In this document: piece after piece, positions 19,358 to 28,059 of the stretch | How the letters are laid out: the number at the start of each line of letters is the position of its first letter | Position numbering within the stretch: position 1 is the stretch's first letter | NCBI RefSeq assembly: GCF_002272075.1 | Contig: NZ_NPBJ01000008.1 | Location: 1 to 46,920, forward strand | From: Terribacillus saccharophilus | GTDB lineage: Bacteria; Bacillota; Bacilli; Bacillales; Amphibacillaceae | Length of the DNA: 46,920 nucleotides | Reading direction: 5' to 3' | Made by a program: the position numbers and the translations under genes | Notes under the pieces: model-generated | What the model saw: only the letters and a program-made list of their open reading frames with translations | What the model was told of the DNA's origin: nothing | Databases searched by the model: none

Positions 19358-19957
19358 TCAGTTACGTTCTACAGCAAGATAAGCACTTAGCCACGTATCA
19401 GCCATCAGTTTATTACCGGCATCGGTCATATGAACGCCGTCTGTTGTTAAATCCGTTTTCGTTGTTTGCAAGAAGGCTGTATGCGTCGGGACGAGAGTAG
19501 CATCATACTTTGCGGCCAGCTCCCTGACAATGTCTACATACGGAACTAACATTTGATTTCCCTTTGAATCATTATTTTCCTCAATAATAGTCGGCTCCAT
19601 AAGGAAAATATCGGCACCCGTGTGTTTTGTTTCTGCGAGAAGCTTATCTAAGACTGTTATGAATTCCTCTGGATACACCTGTTCCATTTGAGGCTGATCC
19701 AGCTGCCTCCATACATCGTTGATTCCAATTGAAATAGATACTAAGTCAGGCTTTAACGACAGCACATCTTGTTCCCATCTCGCCGCTAGATCGGTGACAC
19801 GGTTGCCTCCCACTCCCTTGTTGAGGATTTCCGCATCTTTTTTCTGTGCTAACTCCTCCTGAATCATTTTTACATATCCAACGCCTATGTCTTGAGGATC
19901 TTCAAATCTTCCGCATTCGGTGATGCTGTCTCCGATAAAAATCCATTTTTGAACCAT
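19358..19957 (-). CDS. SGNH-family esterase (Axe2-like acetylxylan esterase)
   Basis: Cytosolic SGNH/GDSL hydrolase, 199 aa, no signal peptide. All four SGNH blocks are visible: I FIGDSITECGR (nucleophile serine, about S11), II GVGGNRV (about 49), III ISIGINDVWRQ (about 79), V TDGVHMTDAG (catalytic D and H near 173-176). The GDSIT-CGR, DLAARWEQDV and GINDVWRQ stretches resemble the intracellular acetylxylan esterase Axe2 of Geobacillus as I recall it. It probably removes acetyl groups from imported oligosaccharides. It is the last gene of the carbohydrate locus, 29 bases after the yesN-like regulator gene. AGGAGG precedes the ATG by seven bases. Confidence 0.85.
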   Translation of the reverse strand: MVQKWIFIGDSITECGRFEDPQDIGVGYVKMIQEELAQKKDAEILNKGVGGNRVTDLAARWEQDVLSLKPDLVSISIGINDVWRQLDQPQMEQVYPEEFITVLDKLLAETKHTGADIFLMEPTIIEENNDSKGNQMLVPYVDIVRELAAKYDATLVPTHTAFLQTTKTDLTTDGVHMTDAGNKLMADTWLSAYLAVERN

Positions 19958-19986
19958 ATAAATACCTCCTTAGAATACCAGCCTGT

Positions 19987-20739
19987 TCACCTGTTTTTTA
20001 TCCAATCAGTGGGGCTGCATCCTTTACTTTTCTTAAAGATTTGACTGAAGTATTGCGGGTTATTTCCATACCCTAATTGCTCTGCTAGTTCAAAAACCTT
20101 AATATCCCTCTGCTTCGACATGATTTCTACTGCTTTATCAATCTTGCATCTCAATACATAAGCAGAGAATTTCTCTCCTACTTCTTTCTTGAATAACTTC
20201 CCTAAGTAATCAGTGTTCATATATAAGACTTCATTAGCTATCCATTGCAATGACAAATCCGGATTCTCGATATTCTTTTTTATACTATCTATTATCTTGT
20301 TAACGACTGCGGAGTAATTTGTAGATGCTTCCGTGTGGATGCCTATACTTTTCTCTTTATTCTCTTCCGCCAGTTCTTGGACGACTTCCTCTAAAGCTTC
20401 ATGAATATCTTCTTCACTCGAAGGTTTTAGCAAATAATGCTTCACTCCAAACCGCATCGCTTTTTGAGCATATTCAAATTCGTTATATCCAGAAAGAAGT
20501 ATCCATCTGATCAGAGGAGAGACTTTTCTTCCTTGTTCAATCAATCCCATCCCATCCAGACCTGGCATGGTGATGTCGGTAATCACGATATCTGGATTAT
20601 GTTCTTTAATAAAGTCCAAAGCCTCCAGCCCATTTTTGGCGATACCATGTAAAACAGTTCCCTGCTGCTCCCATTCTACAATAGAAGATATTCCTTCCAG
20701 AAGCATCGGCTCATCATCTACCAGCAGCACTTTGAACAC
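19987..20739 (-). CDS. YesN-type response regulator with AraC DNA-binding domain
   Basis: Response regulator of 250 aa. It has a CheY-like receiver domain (1-120; DDEP acidic pair near 8-9, phospho-acceptor aspartate in VITDITMPG at about 54, K of the LLKPSS motif at about 104) and a C-terminal AraC-type double helix-turn-helix (about 150-248, ending GYGNNPQYFSQIFKKSKGCSPTDW). The start is GTG 20739 with AAGGAGG eight bases upstream; the ATG 18 bases earlier is part of that site. It overlaps the kinase gene by 26 bases. With YesM it likely activates this transport locus in response to an extracellular saccharide or to the loaded binding protein. Confidence 0.93.
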   Translation of the reverse strand: MFKVLLVDDEPMLLEGISSIVEWEQQGTVLHGIAKNGLEALDFIKEHNPDIVITDITMPGLDGMGLIEQGRKVSPLIRWILLSGYNEFEYAQKAMRFGVKHYLLKPSSEEDIHEALEEVVQELAEENKEKSIGIHTEASTNYSAVVNKIIDSIKKNIENPDLSLQWIANEVLYMNTDYLGKLFKKEVGEKFSAYVLRCKIDKAVEIMSKQRDIKVFELAEQLGYGNNPQYFSQIFKKSKGCSPTDWIKNR

Positions 20740-22492
20740 TATCACTTCCTCCTTCATAAGGAATCTTCAGTATGATTTTCGTTCCCACGTCTGGTTCACT
20801 CATCACGTGAATTCCGTATGCCGGTCCGAACAAGATTCTTAACCGATTATCTATATTTCTGATGCCCAAGCCTGTACCTTTTGGACGATAATCTCCGCTC
20901 ACTAGTTTATTAATAACCTCTTTTTCCATTCCTGGTCCGTCATCCGTTATGGAAATAAACGTATTTACTCCTTCTTGTACAGCTTCAATTCTTATCGTAC
21001 ATACACCGATAATTTCCTGCAGGCCGTATCTTATTGCATTTTCCACCAAAGGCTGAAGACTGAACTTAGGAACCTTACAAGAAAGAAGGTAATCAGGAAT
21101 ATCAGTATGAAAGCTTAATCGTTCTTGAAAACGATAAGATTGAATTGTGATATAGTGGTTCACAATCTCCAGTTCGTCAGCGAGCGGAATTAAGGCTTCT
21201 TTCGTTTCCAGCGACGACCGTAAAATAAAACCAAGTGACGTTGCCATACGTGACGTTTCCTGATGTTTACCAAGTCTTGCCGACCAATTTATTGATTCCA
21301 ATGTGTTATATAGAAAATGAGGATTAATTTGTGCTTGGAGTGTTTTGAATTCAGCATCTTTAATGACCAGCTGTTTCTTATAATTTTCTTCAATCAGTGA
21401 ATGAATTTGGTTCATCATTTTATTGAAGTTTTCATGCATTTGACCTGCTTCATCCTTGGAGAATCTTACGTGACTTTCCACCTTAAAGTCCTCGACCTCC
21501 CCTTTTTGCACTCTTTTCATCTTCCTATTCAATGCCTCGATCGGATTTGTGATTCCTTTAATAAAACGAATGCCAAGAAACAGTAACATCACAAATAACA
21601 GAAGATAAATCGTCAATACGGTACTTTTCACTAAGTTAACTGCTTGGAATAATTGGCTGTAGGGAGAAGTTATCATATAAGTCCAGTTTGTATATGCAGC
21701 AGAAGAATAGGTCACGAAATATCTGTCAGCATCATAATTTACCAGCTGATATCCATCGTTTCCTTGCACACTGGCCATTAGGAAGGAGTCCTTCTTCGTC
21801 GTTTCCTGCGGGAAGATAATTTCCCCATTAGAATCTGAGATCAGCAGCTGCATCTCTCTTTCATCCAGGCTATTCTCAAAAGATGAGACAATATCTTGCA
21901 TATCAAATCGCACAACGATCATACCCAATCTCTCGAAAGAAAGATCCGGATACGCATTTACTTCCCGAGCCACAACAAACGATCCATCCTGATCATCAGG
22001 CGCAAACCATTCAGCTCCTCCATCTTTTTTATTTGTCCCTTGTTTATACTGAAGCAGTCGCTCGTTTGCGATTGAAATGACTCTATTTCCTGCACTATAG
22101 CCTCGATCTGTTGTATCATACAGCTGAATGGAATCTATCGAATCTTCGAAGGCACCTAAGTCCACAAGCCTCTTTTTAATAGTAACTCCAATTAGATATG
22201 CCTCGTAATCATCGTCCGTTTCTTTTAAATTGTATAGATAAGATTGAAGATAAGGATCAGTTGATAATCTATATGAAAACCCTTTCATTTTTTCGATCTC
22301 GTTTTCAATCAAAGCAGACGATACCTTCAATGACTGCGCGGACTGACGATGAATTTCATCATTGTACGCGACGAGGGCATATTGTAAGAGGACTAATCCA
22401 CCTATACTAAAAGAAACTAAGATGAGGAAGAGTAAACAAAACAACTTATATTTCATCTTTAGATTAGAAAATAAGCTTTTAAGTTTTCTCAT
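20714..22492 (-). CDS. YesM-type sensor histidine kinase
   Basis: Membrane histidine kinase, 592 aa. Layout: first membrane segment (about 15-35), extracellular Cache-like sensor (about 36-290), second segment (about 295-315), HAMP linker, His_kinase domain with the phospho-histidine in QINPHFLYNTLESINW (about H395), and an HATPase_c domain (PLVENAIRYGL, DDGPGMEKE, GTGLGIRNI). This is the LytS/YesM subclass that pairs with AraC-type regulators. It follows the amidohydrolase gene by 78 bases and is translationally linked to its regulator by overlap. The ligand cannot be read from sequence; the gene context points to a plant-type oligosaccharide. Confidence 0.94.
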   Translation of the reverse strand: MRKLKSLFSNLKMKYKLFCLLFLILVSFSIGGLVLLQYALVAYNDEIHRQSAQSLKVSSALIENEIEKMKGFSYRLSTDPYLQSYLYNLKETDDDYEAYLIGVTIKKRLVDLGAFEDSIDSIQLYDTTDRGYSAGNRVISIANERLLQYKQGTNKKDGGAEWFAPDDQDGSFVVAREVNAYPDLSFERLGMIVVRFDMQDIVSSFENSLDEREMQLLISDSNGEIIFPQETTKKDSFLMASVQGNDGYQLVNYDADRYFVTYSSAAYTNWTYMITSPYSQLFQAVNLVKSTVLTIYLLLFVMLLFLGIRFIKGITNPIEALNRKMKRVQKGEVEDFKVESHVRFSKDEAGQMHENFNKMMNQIHSLIEENYKKQLVIKDAEFKTLQAQINPHFLYNTLESINWSARLGKHQETSRMATSLGFILRSSLETKEALIPLADELEIVNHYITIQSYRFQERLSFHTDIPDYLLSCKVPKFSLQPLVENAIRYGLQEIIGVCTIRIEAVQEGVNTFISITDDGPGMEKEVINKLVSGDYRPKGTGLGIRNIDNRLRILFGPAYGIHVMSEPDVGTKIILKIPYEGGSDSVQSAAGR

Positions 22493-22570
22493 GCTGGCAC
22501 TCCCTCTCCTGCTTTTAGCTTCCTCATCATTCTAGTTCTCTACAATCGAAATAATATCCTCTATATTTCT

Positions 22571-23401
22571 TCATAGCCTATCTTCTAATCGATACAAACG
22601 CTTTGCGTTATTTTGATAAACATCTTCTCTCTCACTCTCAGACAAATGACTTGTCACTGTATCCTCAAACAGCTGGATGACATCTGCGTAAGAACTAGAC
22701 TTTAAGCATACTGGCCAATCACTGCCGAACAAGATCCGTTTTGGACCAAAGGCATCTAAAACGAGTTCGACATAAGGAGTGATGCTCTTAGTTGTCCAGC
22801 TGGCACCGACTTTTTCAGGAACAAGACCAGAAACTTTACACATGATATTAGAGTATTCCGCAATTTTTCGCATATGACTGGCCCATGGTTCCATTTTTCC
22901 AGTGTCTATTGGCGGTTTCGCTATATGATCAATTACACAGTGAATATGAGGCATTTTTTCTAACAGCTCATGGATTACAGGTAAGTGTCTTGGGTTGGCC
23001 TGTAAATCAATCGGAAAACCCTCATCCGCTAATTTGTTCATATTATGAAGAACCGTACGCTTTAATAGCCACTCCGAAGGCAAATCTTGAATCATTGGCC
23101 GGATTCCCACAAAATTAGAATCTTCTTTATAAGCAGCCAACGTTTGTATAGCTTGGGGATCGTCCAATTCAACCCAGCCTACAACTCCGATTACTTCTTT
23201 TCTCGTTTTAGCTATATGCAATAAAAACTCATTCTCTTCTAAGGTGGGTGAAGCTTGCACAGCGATTGTTTTGTTTATGCTTCGTTCATGCAGGTTAGGC
23301 TTTAAGTGATCAGGTAAATAAGAACGACTTCTGCTTCCAGGACCATGATCAACCTTATCATTGTGTTTGCACCAGAAATGCTGGTGAGCATCTATGATCA
23401 T
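22571..23401 (-). CDS. Amidohydrolase, L-fuconolactonase-like
   Basis: Metal-type TIM-barrel hydrolase of the Amidohydro_2 family, 276 aa. It opens with IIDAHQHFW, the hallmark of the sugar lactonase branch (L-fucono- and L-rhamnono-lactonases). Later come HCVIDHIAKPPID (about 155), MCKVSGL (about 188) and ILFGSDWPVC (about 230), the last holding the active-site aspartate. In an oxidative sugar pathway it would hydrolyse an aldonolactone made by a dehydrogenase; two candidate dehydrogenases are encoded just upstream (SDR and Gfo/Idh/MocA). GGAGAA precedes the ATG. It is separated from the SDR gene by a hairpin-bearing 84-base gap. Confidence 0.85.
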   Translation of the reverse strand: MIIDAHQHFWCKHNDKVDHGPGSRSRSYLPDHLKPNLHERSINKTIAVQASPTLEENEFLLHIAKTRKEVIGVVGWVELDDPQAIQTLAAYKEDSNFVGIRPMIQDLPSEWLLKRTVLHNMNKLADEGFPIDLQANPRHLPVIHELLEKMPHIHCVIDHIAKPPIDTGKMEPWASHMRKIAEYSNIMCKVSGLVPEKVGASWTTKSITPYVELVLDAFGPKRILFGSDWPVCLKSSSYADVIQLFEDTVTSHLSESEREDVYQNNAKRLYRLEDRL

Positions 23402-23440
23402 TCGACTATTCTCCTTTTATAATGACCTCTGAATACCAGA

Positions 23441-23470
23441 CAAACACCATGACTGAGTTCATGGTGTTTG
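23441..23470. other. Intercistronic hairpin between SDR and lactonase genes
   Basis: Perfect 12-bp stem CAAACACCATGA/TCATGGTGTTTG with a six-base loop. On the minus strand no T-tract follows it, so it is more likely an mRNA-stabilising or attenuating hairpin within the operon than a full terminator. Confidence 0.7.
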
Positions 23471-23485
23471 TTCATAAAAAAACTC

Positions 23486-24259
23486 TTATCCGATCAATAA
23501 GGATTCCGCACCGTCTATAAATATTTCCGTACCCGTAATATGTCTGGACTCATCTAAAGCCAAAAATTTAACAAGATCCCCCACTTCTTCAGGCTTACCT
23601 GAGCGATTATCCAAAGGTTTGCTTCCTTCAGGAAATTCTACAGGTATTTTGATTTCGTCCAAATCAGGAGATCGTTTTATCGACTCTTTGAAATTTGTTT
23701 CTATTCCGCCTGGACAGATGACATTTACTCGGATATGGTATTTTGCCAGCTCCAATGCGGCCATTTTGGCGAATGCGGCCTGTGCTGCCTTTGAACTGGA
23801 ATATGCTGTGAAACCAGCTTGAGAAAAGACTCTGTTTCCGCTGATAGAACTGGTAATAATGATGCTTCCGCCTTGCCGTTTCAAATGGGGAATAGCTGCT
23901 TTCACGAGGAAGAATGTCCCGTTCAAATTGATGCTGAGAACTTGATTCCAATTGTCAACGCTCATCGACTCGATCGACGACACTTGGCCAACTATCCCAG
24001 CATTGGCGAATACCACATCGACCCCGCCCCACTGTTCCATCATTTTTTGTACGGCCGTCTCAACTTGGTTGTATTGTGATATATCACAAGGAATAATCAT
24101 TACCTTGTAATTCTTTTCTTCCATCTCTTTTTTAACCTCTTGCAATTTTGCTTCATTCACATCCAGCAGGCAAACCCGGAATCCAGCATCTGCAAGCTTA
24201 AGGGCCGCAGCTTTTCCTATTCCAGATGCTCCGCCAGAAATGATCGCCGTTTTCTCCAC
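23486..24259 (-). CDS. Short-chain dehydrogenase/reductase (SDR)
   Basis: NAD(P)-dependent oxidoreductase of the classical SDR family. It has the Rossmann motif IISGGASGIGKA (about 6-17), an acidic residue ending strand 2 (LLDVNE, suggesting NAD preference), NAG in VFANAGIV, catalytic serine in IITSSISG, YxxxK as YSSSKAA, and the C-terminal DGAES. Length ~257 aa. The start is probably GTG 24259, which lies eight bases after GGAGG; the ATG codons at 24274 and 24265 overlap or crowd that site. It is likely a sugar or sugar-acid dehydrogenase working with the adjacent lactonase. It follows the Gfo/Idh/MocA gene closely. Confidence 0.9.
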   Translation of the reverse strand: MEKTAIISGGASGIGKAAALKLADAGFRVCLLDVNEAKLQEVKKEMEEKNYKVMIIPCDISQYNQVETAVQKMMEQWGGVDVVFANAGIVGQVSSIESMSVDNWNQVLSINLNGTFFLVKAAIPHLKRQGGSIIITSSISGNRVFSQAGFTAYSSSKAAQAAFAKMAALELAKYHIRVNVICPGGIETNFKESIKRSPDLDEIKIPVEFPEGSKPLDNRSGKPEEVGDLVKFLALDESRHITGTEIFIDGAESLLIG

Positions 24260-24289
24260 CAACATATCCTCCATTCAAGCAAACGGTTT

Positions 24290-25570
24290 TTATAGATTTA
24301 TTAAATCGTCTATGTTGACTGCATTTCCTGACTTCAAGGAGTGGTTACCTGCGATGCCAGTCATGATGGACATTGCTCCGTCTATGTGGGTAGCTGCACG
24401 GTTAAATGGGTCTGGCTTGGGATTACCGAATAAATCTTGCAGCAGCAGCGTATCGCCTCCGCCGTGTCCTCCTATTCCATTTTCCACCTGTACCTCATAA
24501 GGTACGTCGAACATAGGACTTACCAGAATCGATAATTGTTCCAGCTGCCCTTCCTCGGACTTGCTACCTCCCGAATTCACATAAGACTTTTCTACAATGC
24601 GCGCATCGATTCTTCCTTTCGTTCCATTAAAGGCGACGATAAAACCTTCCCACGGCAAGTAGGCATTCAAGCTGTATGTCAGGATTGCTTTACTTTTATA
24701 GTTCACCAGCACCCCTAAAGTATCCTCAATACTTATTCCATCTCCAAAAACACTTTGATCCCTTTGATAGCCATCTTCCATCTCAGCATCCAAGTACATG
24801 CGTTTCAAATGTTTATTGCTTTCCAAATCAAGGGCGAACGGATCACTTTTTGCCTGTTCGCTTTGATACGCTCGCTGATAGAATTTCGTTTCCCCTCTTT
24901 GTTCGGCATTTTCCCTCCCGTAGAAAAGCAGATTTCCTGTTGCATACACACGCTGTGGAGTCGTATCCAGCCAGAAGTTCACCAAATCAAAATGGTGTGT
25001 GGACTTATGAACTAGCAGGCCGCCGCTATTTCGTTTATCCCGATGCCATCGCCGGAAATAGTCAGCACCGTGCGTCGTATCAAGCGCCCATTCAAAATGT
25101 ACCGAGTTTACTTTTCCGATGACACCCGAGCTTATCAATTCCTTGATCTTTGTATTATGCGGGGCGTATCGGTAGTTGAATGTCACTCGGACTTCTCTTC
25201 CTGTCCGCTCAATAGCATCCAAGATTTCCTGACACCTGTTTTCATCCGTTGTCATTGGTTTCTCCGTGATCACATCACATCCAAGCTCCAAAGCCCTGAT
25301 AATATACGTATGATGCGTTCGATCAATGGTAGTGACAATGACAATATCCGGCTTTTCTTGCTGAATCATCCTTTCAAAATCTGCTGCAGGATATGCTGGT
25401 ATAGCAGGATGCTGATACCTTTCCTCCAGCAGCTGATTGGCATAAGCCATTCTTGTTTCGTTTATGTCACAAAAAGCAGCTAGTGTACATGTATCCTTAA
25501 AATCCTTCACCATTGCTCCGTAATAAAACTCTGCCCGGCCGCCTGTTCCCACAAGTACATACTTTTTCAT
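24290..25570 (-). CDS. Gfo/Idh/MocA-family oxidoreductase
   Basis: NAD(P)-dependent sugar dehydrogenase family, 426 aa. The N-terminal Rossmann fold starts at YVLVGTGGRAEFYYG; the conserved EKP motif is in DVITEKPMTTDE (about 100); HKSTHHFDLVNFWL (about 188) supplies the family's catalytic-region histidine pair. The chain is ~70 residues longer than the common 350, as in the branch acting on oligosaccharides or glycosides. The start is ATG 25570 with GGGAGG seven bases upstream. It sits between the DUF624 and SDR genes in one transcription unit. Substrate not deducible. Confidence 0.9.
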   Translation of the reverse strand: MKKYVLVGTGGRAEFYYGAMVKDFKDTCTLAAFCDINETRMAYANQLLEERYQHPAIPAYPAADFERMIQQEKPDIVIVTTIDRTHHTYIIRALELGCDVITEKPMTTDENRCQEILDAIERTGREVRVTFNYRYAPHNTKIKELISSGVIGKVNSVHFEWALDTTHGADYFRRWHRDKRNSGGLLVHKSTHHFDLVNFWLDTTPQRVYATGNLLFYGRENAEQRGETKFYQRAYQSEQAKSDPFALDLESNKHLKRMYLDAEMEDGYQRDQSVFGDGISIEDTLGVLVNYKSKAILTYSLNAYLPWEGFIVAFNGTKGRIDARIVEKSYVNSGGSKSEEGQLEQLSILVSPMFDVPYEVQVENGIGGHGGGDTLLLQDLFGNPKPDPFNRAATHIDGAMSIMTGIAGNHSLKSGNAVNIDDLINL

Positions 25571-25595
25571 AGCGCAACCTCCCATTAGTTTGATC

Positions 25596-26234
25596 TTAGT
25601 TCGCTGGGATCGATTTGATTTCCTTAGCTAGGAGTTTTGAGGATTTCTTTTCTGTTCTTTCGAATGCTTTAGCAGCTGGCATCATAACGATCAATGCAAC
25701 AATGCTGAAGCTGAAAAATAACGCCAACCCTTGGAAATACCATAAAATCGAACCTACTCCGATCGTTCCGATGAGCATAACAAACGTTTGGCTCGGGTTT
25801 AGCATCATAATAAAGAAAGAACGTTTTACGATTTGAAACGGCTTCATGTCATAATGCACAAGCATCGGGAATGCATATAAACTTGCAGAAAAAGCAATAG
25901 ATGTGACAATGAGGTACGGAATCGTGAAGTACAAAGCGGCGTTCGCAGCAGATGTTAGGAAGAGGAAGTCAAGATAAAGGATATATCCTAACAGCACGTA
26001 GATATATCCCAGCTTGTTACTGTTCACGAACTCCTTCTTATACGTTTGTAAAAAGGTCTGAAAAATAGGAATGTCCGTTTTTCCTTGCAGCCATTGGTGC
26101 ATCACATGCAGCAGGGCGGTGGTAGCAGGGAAAACCCCGAATACCACCAGACCCGGCAGTAAGAAAACGAGCCAGAGAATATTTATATATGCCATTCTTG
26201 TAATCCATTCCAGACCTTTATTAATAGCAGCCAT
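25596..26234 (-). CDS. DUF624 membrane protein (YesL-like)
   Basis: Integral membrane protein of 212 aa with about five hydrophobic segments. The DUF624 signature MAYINILWLVFLLPGLVVFGVFPATTALL lies at about 13-42. YesL in B. subtilis is linked to yesMNOPQ in the same way, and DUF624 proteins generally accompany carbohydrate ABC importers with YesM/YesN systems. They are thought to help the sensor or transporter, but this is unproven. GAGGAGGGG precedes the ATG. It lies 15 bases after the permease gene. Confidence 0.88.
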   Translation of the reverse strand: MAAINKGLEWITRMAYINILWLVFLLPGLVVFGVFPATTALLHVMHQWLQGKTDIPIFQTFLQTYKKEFVNSNKLGYIYVLLGYILYLDFLFLTSAANAALYFTIPYLIVTSIAFSASLYAFPMLVHYDMKPFQIVKRSFFIMMLNPSQTFVMLIGTIGVGSILWYFQGLALFFSFSIVALIVMMPAAKAFERTEKKSSKLLAKEIKSIPAN

Positions 26235-26249
26235 AAAAGCCCCTCCTCT

Positions 26250-27089
26250 CTATCCTTTTAGACCAGTCGTGCTGATACCTTCCACAACATAGCGCTGGAA
26301 GATGAAGAAGATAACAAACACCGGTACAAGTGTGACAATCGACATCGCGAACATCGCTCCCCAGTTTGATACCGTTTCATTACTCAAGAACATGTTCAAT
26401 GCCATCGAGACAGTATATTTCTCAGGACTGTTCAAATAGAGAACCGGTCCAAGCAAGTTATCCCAAGTCCAATAGAAAGTGAAAATCGCAGTTGTGGCTA
26501 AAGCAGGAACAATAAGCGGCAATATTACTTTATAAAAGATCTGGAATGTATTTGCCCCATCGATTGTCGCTGCCTCATCCAGTTCCCTCGGTATCGTTCG
26601 GATAAATTGGACGAGCAAGAAAATGAAGAATGGATGTCCAAAGAATGCTGGTACAACTAATGGTTTCAAGGAATTCAGCCAGCCAAGCTCAGAGAAAATG
26701 ATGTACTGCGGAATCATAACGACTTCATAAGGCAGCATCAGTGTCACGAGCATGATCATGAACCAAAACCCTCGGCCAACGAACTTCAGTCTGGCAAAGC
26801 CAAATGCAATCAGCGAACACGAAATCAAGTGACCAAGCAGCATCCAGATAACAAAAACAAGCGTATTTTTAATGAACGTACCAAAACCGTATCCGCCAAA
26901 CCCTTCCCACCCTTGCGCGTAATTCAGTAACGTAAAGGGATTTGGAATAAGCGATCCAGCGGTAATGAAAATATCGCCGCTCTCTTTGAAAGAGCTGACA
27001 AACAGCCATATTACCGGGTAAAGCAACAGGATGGCAAAGCCTCCGACTAGAATATGGTAGAGAAAATATCGAGGTCGTTTTTTAGTCAT
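26250..27089 (-). CDS. Carbohydrate ABC transporter permease (YesQ/MalG type)
   Basis: Inner-membrane permease, 279 aa, six predicted segments. The EAA loop reads [31 protein letters not shown] (about 178-208), contacting the ATPase. The C terminus [16 protein letters not shown] is typical of MalG-like subunits. The start is ATG 27089, after GGAGGGG at seven bases. It begins one base from the end of the upstream permease gene, so they are co-translated. No ABC ATPase gene is present; a shared MsmX-type ATPase encoded elsewhere is expected. Confidence 0.94.
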   Translation of the reverse strand: MTKKRPRYFLYHILVGGFAILLLYPVIWLFVSSFKESGDIFITAGSLIPNPFTLLNYAQGWEGFGGYGFGTFIKNTLVFVIWMLLGHLISCSLIAFGFARLKFVGRGFWFMIMLVTLMLPYEVVMIPQYIIFSELGWLNSLKPLVVPAFFGHPFFIFLLVQFIRTIPRELDEAATIDGANTFQIFYKVILPLIVPALATTAIFTFYWTWDNLLGPVLYLNSPEKYTVSMALNMFLSNETVSNWGAMFAMSIVTLVPVFVIFFIFQRYVVEGISTTGLKG

Positions 27090-27090
27090 T

Positions 27091-27984
27091 CTACTTCCCC
27101 TCCGACTCATAATGCACCCAATACTTGGACGTCAAGAAGATGATTCCTGTCAAAACGGCTACAATAAGCAGCATGACCCAAGCCATAGCTGACGCGTAGC
27201 CCATATTGAAGTACTCAAACCCTTGCTTGAACAAGTACAGAGAATAAAGAAGTGTACCATCCAATGGACCACCAGTTCCTTTGGAAATGATGAAGGCAGG
27301 TACAAAGGTCATAAAAGCAGAAATTGTCTGCATGATGATGTTGAACAACAAAACAGGACTTAGCATAGGCAATGTGATGCGGAAGAATTTCTGGAAGAAG
27401 TTCGCCCCGTCCACACTGGCAGCTTCATAAAAGCTTGCCGGAATGGATTTCAAACCAGCCAGGAAGATCAGCATCGATGATCCAAACTGCCAGATGGAAA
27501 GGAAAATCAGCATCCATAGTGCCGCTGTTGGTTCACCAAACCAACGAACCGAATCAATCCCCATACTCTTAAGCGCTATATTCACGATTCCATCATCACC
27601 AAAGATATTCCGCCACATAATCGCAACGGCAACACTTCCGCCGATGAGGGAAGGCAAATAATAAAGCGTCCGGTACCAGCCTACAGCTCGTGATCCGACA
27701 TTCAGCAGCATGGCCACCAGCAAGGCGAAAGCGAGCCGCAATGGGACGCCAGCGAATACGTAGATAATGGTAACTTTTAATGAATTAATATAGCGAGGGT
27801 CTTCTGTGAACATTTTTATATAGTTCTCAAAGCCGATCCATTTTGGGGCATCAAATAAACCGTACTCTGTAAATGAGAAATACAGGGAAGCTAGCATTGG
27901 TGTGATCGTAAAGGCTAAAAAGCCGATGATGAATGGTCCAATGAAAAGATATCCCCACAAATTGCTTCTAAGACGTGAGCTCAA
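27091..27984 (-). CDS. Carbohydrate ABC transporter permease (YesP/LplB/MalF type)
   Basis: Inner-membrane permease, 297 aa, with six hydrophobic segments and the EAA loop in [32 protein letters not shown] (about 190-221). The short N terminus before the first segment is typical of the LplB/UgpA group. The start is TTG 27984, supported by AGGAGAGGAG eight bases upstream; no ATG fits. It pairs with the following MalG-type permease. The gene is separated from the binding-protein gene by a strong hairpin. Confidence 0.94.
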   Translation of the reverse strand: MSSRLRSNLWGYLFIGPFIIGFLAFTITPMLASLYFSFTEYGLFDAPKWIGFENYIKMFTEDPRYINSLKVTIIYVFAGVPLRLAFALLVAMLLNVGSRAVGWYRTLYYLPSLIGGSVAVAIMWRNIFGDDGIVNIALKSMGIDSVRWFGEPTAALWMLIFLSIWQFGSSMLIFLAGLKSIPASFYEAASVDGANFFQKFFRITLPMLSPVLLFNIIMQTISAFMTFVPAFIISKGTGGPLDGTLLYSLYLFKQGFEYFNMGYASAMAWVMLLIVAVLTGIIFLTSKYWVHYESEGK

Positions 27985-28014
27985 TGACGTTACTCCTCTC
28001 CTTTTGCAGATGTA

Positions 28015-28048
28015 ATCAAAACGACAGCTGCTCAGCTGCCGTCTTGAT
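28015..28048. other. Hairpin between the binding-protein and permease genes
   Basis: Almost complete 34-base inverted repeat with GACAGCTG/CAGCTGCCGTC core and a two-base turn. On the minus strand only a short T-rich stretch lies at its 3' side. Such hairpins between a solute-binding-protein gene and its permease genes often protect the 5' message and reduce downstream transcription; that role is inferred. Confidence 0.75.
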
Positions 28049-28059
28049 CACCTTTTCTC

